From Streptomyces scopuliridis RB72 (lineage in GTDB: Bacteria; Actinomycetota; Actinomycetes; Streptomycetales; Streptomycetaceae), in contig NZ_JOEI01000002.1 in NCBI RefSeq assembly GCF_000718095.1, positions 124,001 to 188,000 on the forward strand: a stretch of 64,000 nt of DNA, given 5' to 3'. The notes below the pieces were generated by a model. That model searched no databases. It saw only the letters and a list, made by a program, of their open reading frames with translations, and was not told the origin of the DNA. Shown here piece by piece: positions 53,214 to 61,233 of this stretch; positions within the stretch are counted from its first letter, which is position 1, and every line of letters begins with the position of its first letter. Both the position numbers and the translations under genes were made by a program.

Positions 53214-54181
53214 GTCCGGCCCGGACGCCACCCGAGGCCCGGACCGCCGGGGGCCGGGCCGCCGGGGGCCGGGCCGCCGAGGCCCAGGCCGCCCGTACCG
53301 TCCGTACGGTCCTCGGCGAGGTCGACCCGGCGGAGCTCGGGATCTGCGACGCGCACGACCATCTCTTCCTGCGCAGCCCCGTGTTGCCGGGCCAGGAGCT
53401 GGCAGATCCGGACGCGGCGGCCGGCCGGCTGCGTGAGTTCCGGGCGCTCGGCGGCCGGGCCGTGGTGCAGTGGACGCCGTACGGAATGGGCCGCAGACCG
53501 GCGGAGCTGGCCGCGCTGTCCCGGGCGGAGCGCGTGCATGTGGTCGCCGCCACCGGGCTGCATCAGGCCGCGCACTACGACCGGGCGACACTGCGGTCGG
53601 CGGGCGAGGATCCGGCCGAACTCTTCATCACCGAACTGACGGAGGGGATCGCGGGGACGGGCGTACGGGCCGGGCTGATCAAGGTGGCCGGGGCGTTCCA
53701 CGGGATCGATGCGCACGCGCGCCGCACGATGGGAGCCGCGGCGCGGGCCCATCACCGTACGGGCGCGCCGATCGCGGTCCATCTGGAACTGGGGACCGGC
53801 GCGCTGGACGTACTCGACCTGCTGTGCGGGGAGTTGGAGGTACCGCCCGAGCGGGTGATCCTGGGCCATCTGGGCAGATCACCGGATCAGGTCATCCAGC
53901 GCATGGCGGCGGAGTCCGGCGCTTATCTGGCTTTTGACGGTCCGTCACGCGCCCATCACGCCACGGACTGGCGGCTGCCCGAGCAGTTGGCCGTGCTCGC
54001 GGTCGCCGGATTCGGCGACCGGCTGCTGCTGGGCGGGGACACGACGGTGCCGGAGACCCCGGGGATGGCGTACCTGCTGCGCCGGCTGCGCCCGAGGCTC
54101 GAAGTCACCCTGGGCGAAAGGATGGTGGAGCGATTCCTCGTCGCGAACCCGGCTCGCGCGCTGAGCTTCCGCGCGCCGTGA
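53210..54181 (+). CDS. Phosphotriesterase-family amidohydrolase
   Basis: A 323-residue protein with an Ala/Gly/Arg-rich N-terminal extension (about 30 residues, containing GGRAAGGRAAEAQAAR) and a PTE-like TIM barrel. Metal ligands are visible in DAHDHLF (HxH), the lysine in GLIKVAG, the two histidines in IAVHLELG and VILGHLGR, and the Asp in LLLGGDTT. Family members hydrolyse lactones, phosphotriesters or related esters. It starts at a GTG overlapping the DUF4865 stop (GTGA), so it belongs to that unit; the substrate is unknown. Confidence 0.88.
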   Translation: MSPARTPPEARTAGGRAAGGRAAEAQAARTVRTVLGEVDPAELGICDAHDHLFLRSPVLPGQELADPDAAAGRLREFRALGGRAVVQWTPYGMGRRPAELAALSRAERVHVVAATGLHQAAHYDRATLRSAGEDPAELFITELTEGIAGTGVRAGLIKVAGAFHGIDAHARRTMGAAARAHHRTGAPIAVHLELGTGALDVLDLLCGELEVPPERVILGHLGRSPDQVIQRMAAESGAYLAFDGPSRAHHATDWRLPEQLAVLAVAGFGDRLLLGGDTTVPETPGMAYLLRRLRPRLEVTLGERMVERFLVANPARALSFRAP

Positions 54182-54208
54182 TCCCGATGGTGCGCCCCTG
54201 TCGGCCGG

Positions 54209-55426
54209 TCACGGGGCCAGCGCGCCGAGCGGATCGTCCAGCACCGGCTGCCACGCCACCTCGGCCGCGCCCACCAGGCTGTTGTGGTCGAGGGTGCAGG
54301 GCAGGATGGGTACGCCGCCGCTGCGGCCCCACAGGCTGCGGTCGGCGACGACGGCGCGCAGCCGTTCCGGGTCGGCGTCGAGCAGTTCCCGGTGGAGTCC
54401 GCCGAGGATGATGCGGTCGGGGTTGAGGATATTGACCAGCCCCGCGAGCCCGAGGCCCAGCCGGTCGATCAGCTCCTCGGTGGCCCTCCGTACGGCCGGA
54501 TCCGCGTGCTCCGTACGGAGCAGATCGCGGGCCTGCTGAAGCAGCGAGACCTCGGGGCCGGGGGCGCGGCCGGCCGCGGTGAGGAAGGCGAGCGGGTCGG
54601 CCTCGACATCGAGACAGCCCTTGCTGCCGCAGTAGCAGGGGCGGCCCTCGGGGTTGACCGTGAGATGGCCGACCTCCAGGGCGAGGCCCGCACTGCCGGT
54701 GTGCAGCCTGCCGTCGAGCACCAACGCGCCACCGACCCCCCGGTGTCCGGTCGCGACACAGAGCAGATGCTGGGCGCCGCGTCCCGCGCCGTGCCGGTGC
54801 TCGGCGAGCGCGGCGAGGTTGACGTCGTTGCCGGTGAACGCGGGGCCCTCGATGCCCGCAGCGCGTACGCGCTCGGCGAAGATCTCCCGTACCGGCGCCC
54901 CGGCGGGCCAGGCGAGATGCAGCGGGTTGAGCGCCGTGCCCTCCGGCTCGGCGACGGCCGACGGTACGGCGAGCCCCGCGCCGACGCAGCGCAGCCCGGT
55001 GGTCCGCAGCAGCCCGGCCCCGGCCTCGACGACCTCCCCGAGGACCTGCGCCGGATCGGCGGTGACCGTACTGCGCACGGGCGCGGTGGCGACGATCCGG
55101 CCGCCGAGCCCGACCAACGCGGCCCGGAAGCCGTCCGCGTGGACCTGTGCGGCGAGCGCGACGGGCCCCTTGTCGTCGATGGACAGCCGGTGCGAGGGCC
55201 TGCCCTGGGAACCGGCTCCGGCGCCGGGACGTGAGTCGACCCGGATCAGACCGAGGGCCTCCAGCTCCGCGGCGACCGCTCCTGCCGTGGCCCGCGTGAC
55301 CCCGAGCTCCGCGGTCAGGACCGCGCGGGTGGGCGCGCGGCCGGTGTGCACCAGTTCCAGTGCCGGACCGAGTGCGCCGCGGCCTCTCTCCAGCCTCGTC
55401 CGGGCGGTCGTCCCCTTGCCGTTCAT
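54209..55426 (-). CDS. ROK family transcriptional regulator
   Basis: A 405-residue repressor with an N-terminal winged helix (AVLTAELGVTRATAGAVAAEL) and the ROK sugar-kinase-like fold, including the zinc signature GRPCYCGSKGCLDVE and LVNILNPDRIILGGLH. These proteins bind DNA in the absence of a sugar or phosphosugar. It is divergent from an MFS gene whose start is covered by a palindrome, the likely operator. The ATG at 55426 follows GGGAG by about ten bases. Confidence 0.93.
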   Translation of the reverse strand: MNGKGTTARTRLERGRGALGPALELVHTGRAPTRAVLTAELGVTRATAGAVAAELEALGLIRVDSRPGAGAGSQGRPSHRLSIDDKGPVALAAQVHADGFRAALVGLGGRIVATAPVRSTVTADPAQVLGEVVEAGAGLLRTTGLRCVGAGLAVPSAVAEPEGTALNPLHLAWPAGAPVREIFAERVRAAGIEGPAFTGNDVNLAALAEHRHGAGRGAQHLLCVATGHRGVGGALVLDGRLHTGSAGLALEVGHLTVNPEGRPCYCGSKGCLDVEADPLAFLTAAGRAPGPEVSLLQQARDLLRTEHADPAVRRATEELIDRLGLGLAGLVNILNPDRIILGGLHRELLDADPERLRAVVADRSLWGRSGGVPILPCTLDHNSLVGAAEVAWQPVLDDPLGALAP

Positions 55427-55520
55427 GGGGGCGAGTCTCCCATGATCCGCGCCCGATGCCGACGGGCCGTCGCGCGATGCCGAGGGGATGCCGAGGGGTG
55501 GCCGACGGGATGCCGACGGC

Positions 55521-55549
55521 TTGTGAGGACGGGACATGGCCCCTATGGT
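55521..55549 (+). promoter_or_regulatory. Promoter of the MFS gene, apparently leaderless
   Basis: TTGTGA (55521-55526) and TATGGT (55544-55549) are 17 bases apart. The GTG start (55556) comes six bases after the -10 box, so transcription would begin at or next to the start codon, giving a leaderless mRNA, which is common in streptomycetes. Confidence 0.65.
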
Positions 55550-55576
55550 TACTTTGTGCCGCACCTAAACAAAGTA
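55550..55576 (+). promoter_or_regulatory. Palindrome across the MFS start, probable ROK operator
   Basis: TACTTTGT (55550-55557) and ACAAAGTA (55569-55576) are exact inverted repeats separated by 11 bases, spanning the GTG start of the MFS gene and lying directly after the -10 box. Such A/T-rich palindromes are typical ROK operators, so binding would block the promoter. Confidence 0.7.
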
Positions 55577-56911
55577 GCGAGGGCCCTCTTGGGAGGACGC
55601 GCCGGAGAACCCGGCTCCCGGTCCCCGCTGTCCCGCCTCCGCATCGCGCTGACCGTGTTCTTCGCCCTCGACGGTTTCATGTTCGCCGGCTGGGTGGTCC
55701 GTATCCCCGCCATCAAGCAGCAGACCGGGGCCTCGGCGAGCGATCTGGGACTCGCGCTGCTCGGTGTCTCCGCGGGCGCGGTCGTGACGATGGTGTTCAC
55801 CGGGCGGCTCTGCCGGCGCTTCGGCAGTCATCCGGTGACGGTGGTGTGCGCCGTACTGCTCTCGCTGAGTATCGTGCTGCCGCCGCAGACCCACTCGGCC
55901 CTGACGCTCGGGCTGGTACTGCTGGTGTTCGGCGCCGCGTACGGCGGGCTGAACGTGGCGATGAACAGCGCGGCCGTCGATCTCGTGGCCGCCTTGCGCC
56001 GCCCGGTCATCTCCAGCTTCCACGCCGCGTTCAGCCTCGGCGGCATGATGGGGGCGGGTCTGGGCGGGCTGGTCGCGGGCGGCCTCTCCCCCACCGTCCA
56101 TCTGTCCCTCCTGACCGGCGTCGGTCTGCTCGTCACCGCCGTCACCGGCCCCACGCTGCTACGGCACCCGGCGCCCGTCCCGGAGCGTACGGAGCGGGAG
56201 CTTGCGGAGGAGGGAACGACGGCCGCACCGCGGCGGCTCGACGGGCGCACCCGGCGCCTGGTCCTCCTCTTCGGTGTGATCGCCCTGTGCACGGCGTACG
56301 GCGAGGGCGCGATGGCCGACTGGAGCGCGCTCCATCTCACCCAGGACCTGGACGCCACCCCCGGTCTGGCGGCCGCCGGTTACTCACTCTTCGCCCTCGC
56401 CATGACGGCGGGACGGCTGTCCGGCACGGCCCTGCTGGAGCGCCTCGGCCAGACCCGCGCCCTGGTCGCGGGCGGTGTCACGGCCGCGCTCGGCATGCTG
56501 GTCGGCGCGCTCGCGCCCACCGCCTGGCTGGCCCTGGCCGGCTTCGCCGTGGCCGGTCTCGGCCTCGCCAATATCTTCCCCGTGGCCATCGGCCGCGCGG
56601 GGGCGCTGGCGGGGCCCGGCGGGGTCGCCGCCGCCTCCACCCTGGGATACGGCGGGATGCTGCTGGGGCCGCCCGCGATCGGCTTTCTCGCCGACTGGTT
56701 CACGCTCCCCCTCGCGCTGACCACGGTGGCCCTGCTGGCGGGCGCCGCCGCGCTGATCGGCTACTCGGCGCGGAACTCCTCGGCGGGCCCGGCGGACTCG
56801 GCGGGCCCGGCGGACTCCGCGCGGCCGGCCGACTCCGCGCGGCCCGCGGAGTCCACGCGGCCGGCTGAGTCCGCCCACCGGCCTGAGTTGGCGCGACCGG
56901 CGGATGAGTAG
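55556..56911 (+). CDS. MFS transporter
   Basis: A 451-residue MFS protein with 12 helices, beginning LRIALTVFFALDGFMFAGWVV and containing RLCRRFGSHPVTVV as the loop between helices 2 and 3 and GRLSGTALLERLGQTRALV in the second half. The C-terminal tail is a degenerate repeat of GPADSA/RPADSA. The GTG at 55556 was chosen from the promoter layout and lacks a ribosome site. Transport substrate is unknown; control by a ROK protein suggests a sugar. Confidence 0.9.
   Translation: MPHLNKVARALLGGRAGEPGSRSPLSRLRIALTVFFALDGFMFAGWVVRIPAIKQQTGASASDLGLALLGVSAGAVVTMVFTGRLCRRFGSHPVTVVCAVLLSLSIVLPPQTHSALTLGLVLLVFGAAYGGLNVAMNSAAVDLVAALRRPVISSFHAAFSLGGMMGAGLGGLVAGGLSPTVHLSLLTGVGLLVTAVTGPTLLRHPAPVPERTERELAEEGTTAAPRRLDGRTRRLVLLFGVIALCTAYGEGAMADWSALHLTQDLDATPGLAAAGYSLFALAMTAGRLSGTALLERLGQTRALVAGGVTAALGMLVGALAPTAWLALAGFAVAGLGLANIFPVAIGRAGALAGPGGVAAASTLGYGGMLLGPPAIGFLADWFTLPLALTTVALLAGAAALIGYSARNSSAGPADSAGPADSARPADSARPAESTRPAESAHRPELARPADE
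56783..56872 (+). repeat. Five 18-bp in-frame repeats, MFS C-terminal tail
   Basis: Five 18-bp units starting at 56783 encode AGPADS, AGPADS, ARPADS, ARPAES and TRPAES, a disordered cytoplasmic tail. The first two units are nearly identical, the others diverged. Confidence 0.85.
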
Positions 56912-56978
56912 CCGTACTCAGGCACATCCGTTCGGGCTGAACCACCCTGGAGGGACAACCACTTCAGGGGAGAGAGCA

Positions 56979-57326
56979 ATGAACTCAGGACGGCTGACCG
57001 GACTCGCGCGGCTGACCTTCGGCAACCGCGCGTCGCAGGTCTATCTCGGCCTGGTCGCCGCGGCGACGGTGTTCGTCGCGGTCGACACCCTCTTCGTACA
57101 CCACCAGGACGCCTCGTTCGCCGGTGTGTGGCTGTTCTTCCTCGCGGCGCCGGCCATCTTCGCGTTCTTCGTCGGCGGCGGGCTGCTGGGCGACGCGGTC
57201 GCGGAGTCCGCCGGATTCCTCTATCCCGCGCTGGTGCTCTCGGTGCTGATCCAGGCGGCGGCCCTCGGGGCGTTCGTACGGCTGCTGCGTAACACGCGGG
57301 GTTCGGCCCACCCGCACCGCGCCTGA
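56979..57326 (+). CDS. Small membrane protein (SCO4225-like)
   Basis: A 115-residue protein with three predicted membrane helices: YLGLVAAATVFVAVDTLFV, GVWLFFLAAPAIFAFFVGGG and LYPALVLSVLIQAAALGAFV. The motif HHQDASFAGVW is shared with a small actinobacterial membrane family; function is unknown. The ATG at 56979 follows GGGGAGAG. It is unlinked to the MFS gene in function as far as can be seen. Confidence 0.75.
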   Translation: MNSGRLTGLARLTFGNRASQVYLGLVAAATVFVAVDTLFVHHQDASFAGVWLFFLAAPAIFAFFVGGGLLGDAVAESAGFLYPALVLSVLIQAAALGAFVRLLRNTRGSAHPHRA

Positions 57327-57386
57327 CCCCGGCCGGCCAGGGAGTGGCGTCTTGCCCCGGCCCCCGGGCGAGGCCAGACTCGGGCC

Positions 57387-57716
57387 ATGGGGAGACGGAT
57401 CGTGGGGACCACGCGCAGTAACGCCGAACGGGACGCCAACACGGTCGAGATCGGCTACGCCGTGCTGACGGGCGCGTTCGCGGCGGCACTGGTGTACGGC
57501 GTCATCGCGGGACCGGCGTGGTACTTCGACCTGCCGGACGCGCTGCGGCGCATCGCCGCCGTCGCCGCGTGTCTCGCCTTCGTGGCGCGGGTGGTCCAGG
57601 TCCTGTGGCACTTCCCGCGGCCCGGACGGGGCCCGACCGGTCAACTCCCGGGACAGCAGCCGGAGAATCCGGCCGATCAGCCGAGCCAGCCCGGCCGTAC
57701 CAGCCCCGACTCATAG
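57387..57716 (+). CDS. DUF6332-like small membrane protein
   Basis: A 109-residue protein with two membrane helices (GYAVLTGAFAAALVYGVIAG and ALRRIAAVAACLAFVARVVQV) and a Pro/Gln-rich tail. The layout fits the streptomycete DUF6332 family, of unknown function. Its last 40 bases overlap the converging response-regulator gene on the other strand. Confidence 0.75.
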   Translation: MGRRIVGTTRSNAERDANTVEIGYAVLTGAFAAALVYGVIAGPAWYFDLPDALRRIAAVAACLAFVARVVQVLWHFPRPGRGPTGQLPGQQPENPADQPSQPGRTSPDS

Positions 57717-58342
57717 GCGAGGACGACCAGTTGGGCCCGGTCGCGGGCGCCCAGCTTCACCATCGTCCTGCTGACATGCGTCTTGGCGGTGAGCGGGCTG
57801 ACGACCAGCCGGCGGGCGATCTCCTCGTTGGAGAGCCCGATCCCGACCAGGGCCATCACCTCCCGCTCCCGCTCGGTGAGCGCCGCCAGTTCCGCGATGC
57901 CCGTCGGCGCCTTGGAACGCGACGCGAACTCCGCGATGAGCCGGCGCGTGACGCCGGGGGACAGCAGCGCGTCCCCCTCCACCACCGCCCGCACCGCGCG
58001 CAGCAGTTCCTCCGGTTCGGTGTCCTTGACGAGAAACCCGGAGGCGCCGGAGCGGATCGCCTCGAAGACGTACTCGTCGAGTTCGAAGGTGGTGAGCATG
58101 ACCACCTTCACCTGGTCGAGCCGGCCGTCCTCGGTGATCCGGCGGGTCGCGGCGAGCCCGTCGAGAAGCGGCATCCGGATGTCCATCAGCACCACATCGG
58201 GGCTCAGTTCACGCACTCTGCGCAGCGCCTCCTCGCCGTCCGCCGCCTCGCCCGCGACCTCGATGTCCGGCTGGGCGGCGAGCAGCGCGCGGAAGCCGGC
58301 GCGTACGAGCGACTGGTCGTCGGCGAGCAGTACACGGATCAC
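57677..58342 (-). CDS. NarL/FixJ-type response regulator
   Basis: A 221-residue response regulator. The receiver domain has LLADDQS with acidic residues, the phosphorylation site Asp 54 in VVLMDIRMP, and the conserved Lys in GFLVKDTEP; the C-terminal LuxR helix-turn-helix reads LTEREREVMALVGIGLSNEEIA. It lies 68 bases downstream of the histidine kinase gene on the same strand, forming a two-component system. Its target genes are unknown. Confidence 0.96.
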   Translation of the reverse strand: MIRVLLADDQSLVRAGFRALLAAQPDIEVAGEAADGEEALRRVRELSPDVVLMDIRMPLLDGLAATRRITEDGRLDQVKVVMLTTFELDEYVFEAIRSGASGFLVKDTEPEELLRAVRAVVEGDALLSPGVTRRLIAEFASRSKAPTGIAELAALTEREREVMALVGIGLSNEEIARRLVVSPLTAKTHVSRTMVKLGARDRAQLVVLAYESGLVRPGWLG

Positions 58343-58410
58343 GGTGTCTCCTTGAGCGTTCAGGCCCTGCTCAGGCCCTGGGTGTCCGGGCCGTTTCCGG
58401 ACCCGGGTGT

Positions 58411-59739
58411 TCAGTTCTCGGGGTGCAGCGGGAGGGTGGCCCGTACGCGGAAACCGCCGTCCGGACGCGGGCCGGCCTCGATCGTGCCACCGAGCGCGGC
58501 GGCCCGCTCCCGCATGCCGACGAGACCATTGCCGCCGCCCCCCGCGTCCCCGCCGGTGGCCGGACCCGCGTCGTCGATGCGCAGCTCCAGCGACTCCGGC
58601 GCGTAGCCGAGGCCGATCTCCGCCGTACGGGACCCGGAGTGGCGGACCACATTGGTCAGCGCCTCCTGGATGATCCTGAAGGCGGCCAGATCCGTGCCCG
58701 GAGGCAGCGCCATCCGCTCCCCGTCCCGCCGGATGTCAACGGTCAGTCCGGCGCTCGCGGCCTGTTCGACCAGCTCGGGCAGCCGGTCGAGGCCCGGGGC
58801 GGGGGCGCGTGGGGCGTCACCGGGCGTTCTGAGGGTGTCGAGGACCTGCCGTACCTCGCCGAGGGCTTCCTTGCTCGCCGCCTTGATGGTGGTGAGGGCG
58901 GTGCGGGCCTGCTCGGGGTCGGAGTCGAGCAGGGCGAGCCCCACACCCGCCTGGACGTTGATGACCGAGATGGAGTGGGCGAGTACGTCGTGCAGCTCAC
59001 GGGCGATCCGCAGCCGCTCCTCGTTCTCCCGCCGCTTCTTGGCCGCCGCGCGTTCGGCGCCCTCCCTGGCCCACTGCTCACGCCTTAGCCGGGCCAGTTC
59101 GGCCGCCGCGCAGAGGGCCACCACGAAGGCCGCGATGACCAGTTCCTGTCCCCAGGGCGCGGGCCGGTCGTGCGCCGGGGGCAGCCAGCGGTAGAGCCAG
59201 TGCGCGATCAGCAGATGGCCGACCCAGAGCGTGCCGACCGCCCACCAGGCCGCCTGCCGGTGGCCCGCGACGATCGCGGCGAAGCAGGCGGCCGCGACGG
59301 GGATGAAGACGGGTCCGTACGGATAGCCGGCGGCGAAGTAGCCGAGCACGGTCGCCGAGACGCCGAAGACGACGATGACGGGGTGCTTCCTGCGGAACAG
59401 CAGCAGCGCGGAACCGGCGAGCAGCAGCAGCCACGCGTAGACGTCCAGGGGCTGGCGATCGGGCTGGTTGGCCGCGGCGAAGGCGGTCCCCACCAGGACG
59501 AAAACGGTCAGGCACAGGGTGGACGGCCAGGGCAGCCGGCCGCGGCGACGGGCCCCGGGCAGCCGGAACGGCGGGCCGTCCTGTCCCCACGGTGGACCGC
59601 CGTATGACCAGCGGTCGCCGCCGCGCGCCCAGGGAGGCCCACCGGGCCGGCAATGGGGGCCACCGCCCCAGCCGCCGCCCCAGCCACGGGCCCGGCGCCC
59701 TTCCCGCCACCGGCCCCGGCGGCTGCGCTGCTCTTCCAT
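58411..59739 (-). CDS. Sensor histidine kinase, NarX/DesK-like
   Basis: A 442-residue kinase. After an Arg/Gly/Pro-rich N-terminus come about five membrane helices (for example LCLTVFVLVGTAFAAA and ELVIAAFVVALCAAAELA), a short coiled coil, the phosphoacceptor ELHDVLAHSISVI (HisKA_3 type) and a HATPase domain with IIQEALTNVVRHSG and GNGLVGMRERAAALGG. It works with the NarL-type regulator downstream. No large outer sensor domain is seen, so the signal is probably perceived in the membrane. The ATG at 59739 gives the start at MEEQRSRR. Confidence 0.95.
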   Translation of the reverse strand: MEEQRSRRGRWREGRRARGWGGGWGGGPHCRPGGPPWARGGDRWSYGGPPWGQDGPPFRLPGARRRGRLPWPSTLCLTVFVLVGTAFAAANQPDRQPLDVYAWLLLLAGSALLLFRRKHPVIVVFGVSATVLGYFAAGYPYGPVFIPVAAACFAAIVAGHRQAAWWAVGTLWVGHLLIAHWLYRWLPPAHDRPAPWGQELVIAAFVVALCAAAELARLRREQWAREGAERAAAKKRRENEERLRIARELHDVLAHSISVINVQAGVGLALLDSDPEQARTALTTIKAASKEALGEVRQVLDTLRTPGDAPRAPAPGLDRLPELVEQAASAGLTVDIRRDGERMALPPGTDLAAFRIIQEALTNVVRHSGSRTAEIGLGYAPESLELRIDDAGPATGGDAGGGGNGLVGMRERAAALGGTIEAGPRPDGGFRVRATLPLHPEN

Positions 59740-59864
59740 ACCGGTCACGCTAGACGGGCGGGCGGGTTCCGGGCGTCGGCCGGGCGAGGTGATCACACGT
59801 ACTCCCTGGGGAGTACGGGACGCCTCGGCGAACCGACCCGTCAGGGCGTCGGGGCGTACGGGCG

Positions 59865-60569
59865 TCAGGGCGTACGGTGGCGGTCCATCAGCCCGACCTC
59901 GTGCGCGAGGCGCCGCGCGGCGTGGGTGAACAGTTCGTCGCGCGCCTCGACCAGATTGTTGAACTGGCCGAAGACCTCGAAGGAGACCAGCCCGAAGAGC
60001 TGGGCCCAGGCCGCGATGAGCGCGGCCATCACCTCCGGCGGAAGGCCGGGCGCGAGTTGGGCCGCGAGCCGCTGGGCCTCCGGGCGCAGCTCTTCGGCGA
60101 GCGGCGGAAGCGCGATGCCGTCGGCGCGATGGGCGTCGGCGGCGATGGAGATCAGCGCCAGCCCGACCCGGGACGCGGGCTCGATCGTCAGCTGGGGCGC
60201 CTGATAGCCGGGCACGGGAGACCCGTAGATCAGCGCGTACTCATGGGGGTGGGTCAGGGCCCAGGCACGTACCGCCACACAGACGGCGGTCCAGCGCGCG
60301 GGGGGATCGGCGGGGTCGGCGGTGGCGAGCGCCCGTTCGGCGGCCGAGCCGACCGCGTCATAGGCGTCGATGATCAGCGCGGTCAGCAGCTCGTCGCGGC
60401 TGGGGAAGTAGCGGTAGAGGGCGGACGAGACCATGCCCAGTTCGCGGGCGACGGCGCGCAGTGAGAGCTTCGCCGCCCCCTCGGCCGCGAGCTGTCCGCG
60501 CGCCTCGTCCTTGATGGCCGCCGTGACTTCGGTGCGGGCCCGTTCCCTGGCTCCCCGGATGGTCGTCAT
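59865..60569 (-). CDS. TetR family transcriptional regulator
   Basis: A 234-residue repressor. The N-terminal helix-turn-helix contains SLRAVARELGMVSSALYRYFP and the C-terminal part the TetR_C_33-like ligand domain (WALTHPHEYALIYGSPVPGY). It is divergent from the F420-type reductase gene, with two palindromic sites in the space between, so it most likely regulates that gene and itself. Confidence 0.93.
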   Translation of the reverse strand: MTTIRGARERARTEVTAAIKDEARGQLAAEGAAKLSLRAVARELGMVSSALYRYFPSRDELLTALIIDAYDAVGSAAERALATADPADPPARWTAVCVAVRAWALTHPHEYALIYGSPVPGYQAPQLTIEPASRVGLALISIAADAHRADGIALPPLAEELRPEAQRLAAQLAPGLPPEVMAALIAAWAQLFGLVSFEVFGQFNNLVEARDELFTHAARRLAHEVGLMDRHRTP

Positions 60570-60609
60570 TCGGGGCAGTGTACTACTTTCGGAGCACCGC
60601 CCAGAAGAG

Positions 60610-60677
60610 AGAGCACTGCTCTTGCTTTGGAGCACCCACTCGATGCACACTGCTCTCAAGCGAGAGCAGTGCTCTCG
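60610..60677. promoter_or_regulatory. Palindromic sites between TetR and F420-reductase genes
   Basis: AGAGCACTGCTCT (60610-60622) and the 17-bp perfect palindrome CGAGAGCAGTGCTCTCG (60661-60677) share the half site AGAGCA, and a half-site copy (TGCTCTC) lies near 60651. This is the expected arrangement for binding of the divergently encoded TetR protein. Confidence 0.75.
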
Positions 60678-60719
60678 CGACGCTGTTCCCCGCCCTCGTC
60701 TCACGCTCAGGAGATTCCC

Positions 60720-61184
60720 GTGTCGCAGCCGAACGTGTCGAAGCCGCACTACCTCAAGGCCAGCCCGTTCACCGTCCGGATGAACAGCGTCATCGGCCGG
60801 CTCGCCCGGCACGGCGTGAGCCTCCTCGGCTCCGCCGAGCTGTCCGTACCCGGCCGGAAGAGCGGCCGGATGCAGCGCATCCCCGTCAACCCGCACACGT
60901 ACCAGGGCAGTCAGTACCTGGTCTCCGCCCGCGGCCACTCGCAGTGGGTACGCAATATGCGCGTCGCGGGCGCCGGTGAGCTGCGTGTCGGCCGCAAGAT
61001 CCGGGCGTTCACCGCGACGGAGATCCCCGACAGCGAGAAGCTCCCGATCCTGCGCGCCTATCTGGAGCGCTGGGGCTGGGAGGTCAACCAGTACTTCCAG
61101 GGGGTCACCGCGAAGTCCTCCGACGAGGAGATCATCGCGGCGGCCCCCGACCACCCGGTCTTTCTGATCAGGACGGATTCCTGA
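60720..61184 (+). CDS. Nitroreductase-family deazaflavin (F420)-dependent oxidoreductase
   Basis: A 154-residue split-barrel protein of the Ddn type. The segment LGSAELSVPGRKSGRMQRIPV, which includes the GRKSG F420-binding signature, and YLVSARGHSQWVRNMRVAG and DHPVFLIRTD are typical. The family uses reduced coenzyme F420 to reduce a range of substrates, including menaquinone and nitro compounds. The GTG at 60720 follows AGGAG by six bases. TetR control is suggested by the palindromes upstream. Confidence 0.9.
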   Translation: MSQPNVSKPHYLKASPFTVRMNSVIGRLARHGVSLLGSAELSVPGRKSGRMQRIPVNPHTYQGSQYLVSARGHSQWVRNMRVAGAGELRVGRKIRAFTATEIPDSEKLPILRAYLERWGWEVNQYFQGVTAKSSDEEIIAAAPDHPVFLIRTDS

Positions 61185-61233
61185 TCAGCAACGGACTCCG
61201 GACCAGGGCGGATGCCCGCTCAGGGCCCGTCGC

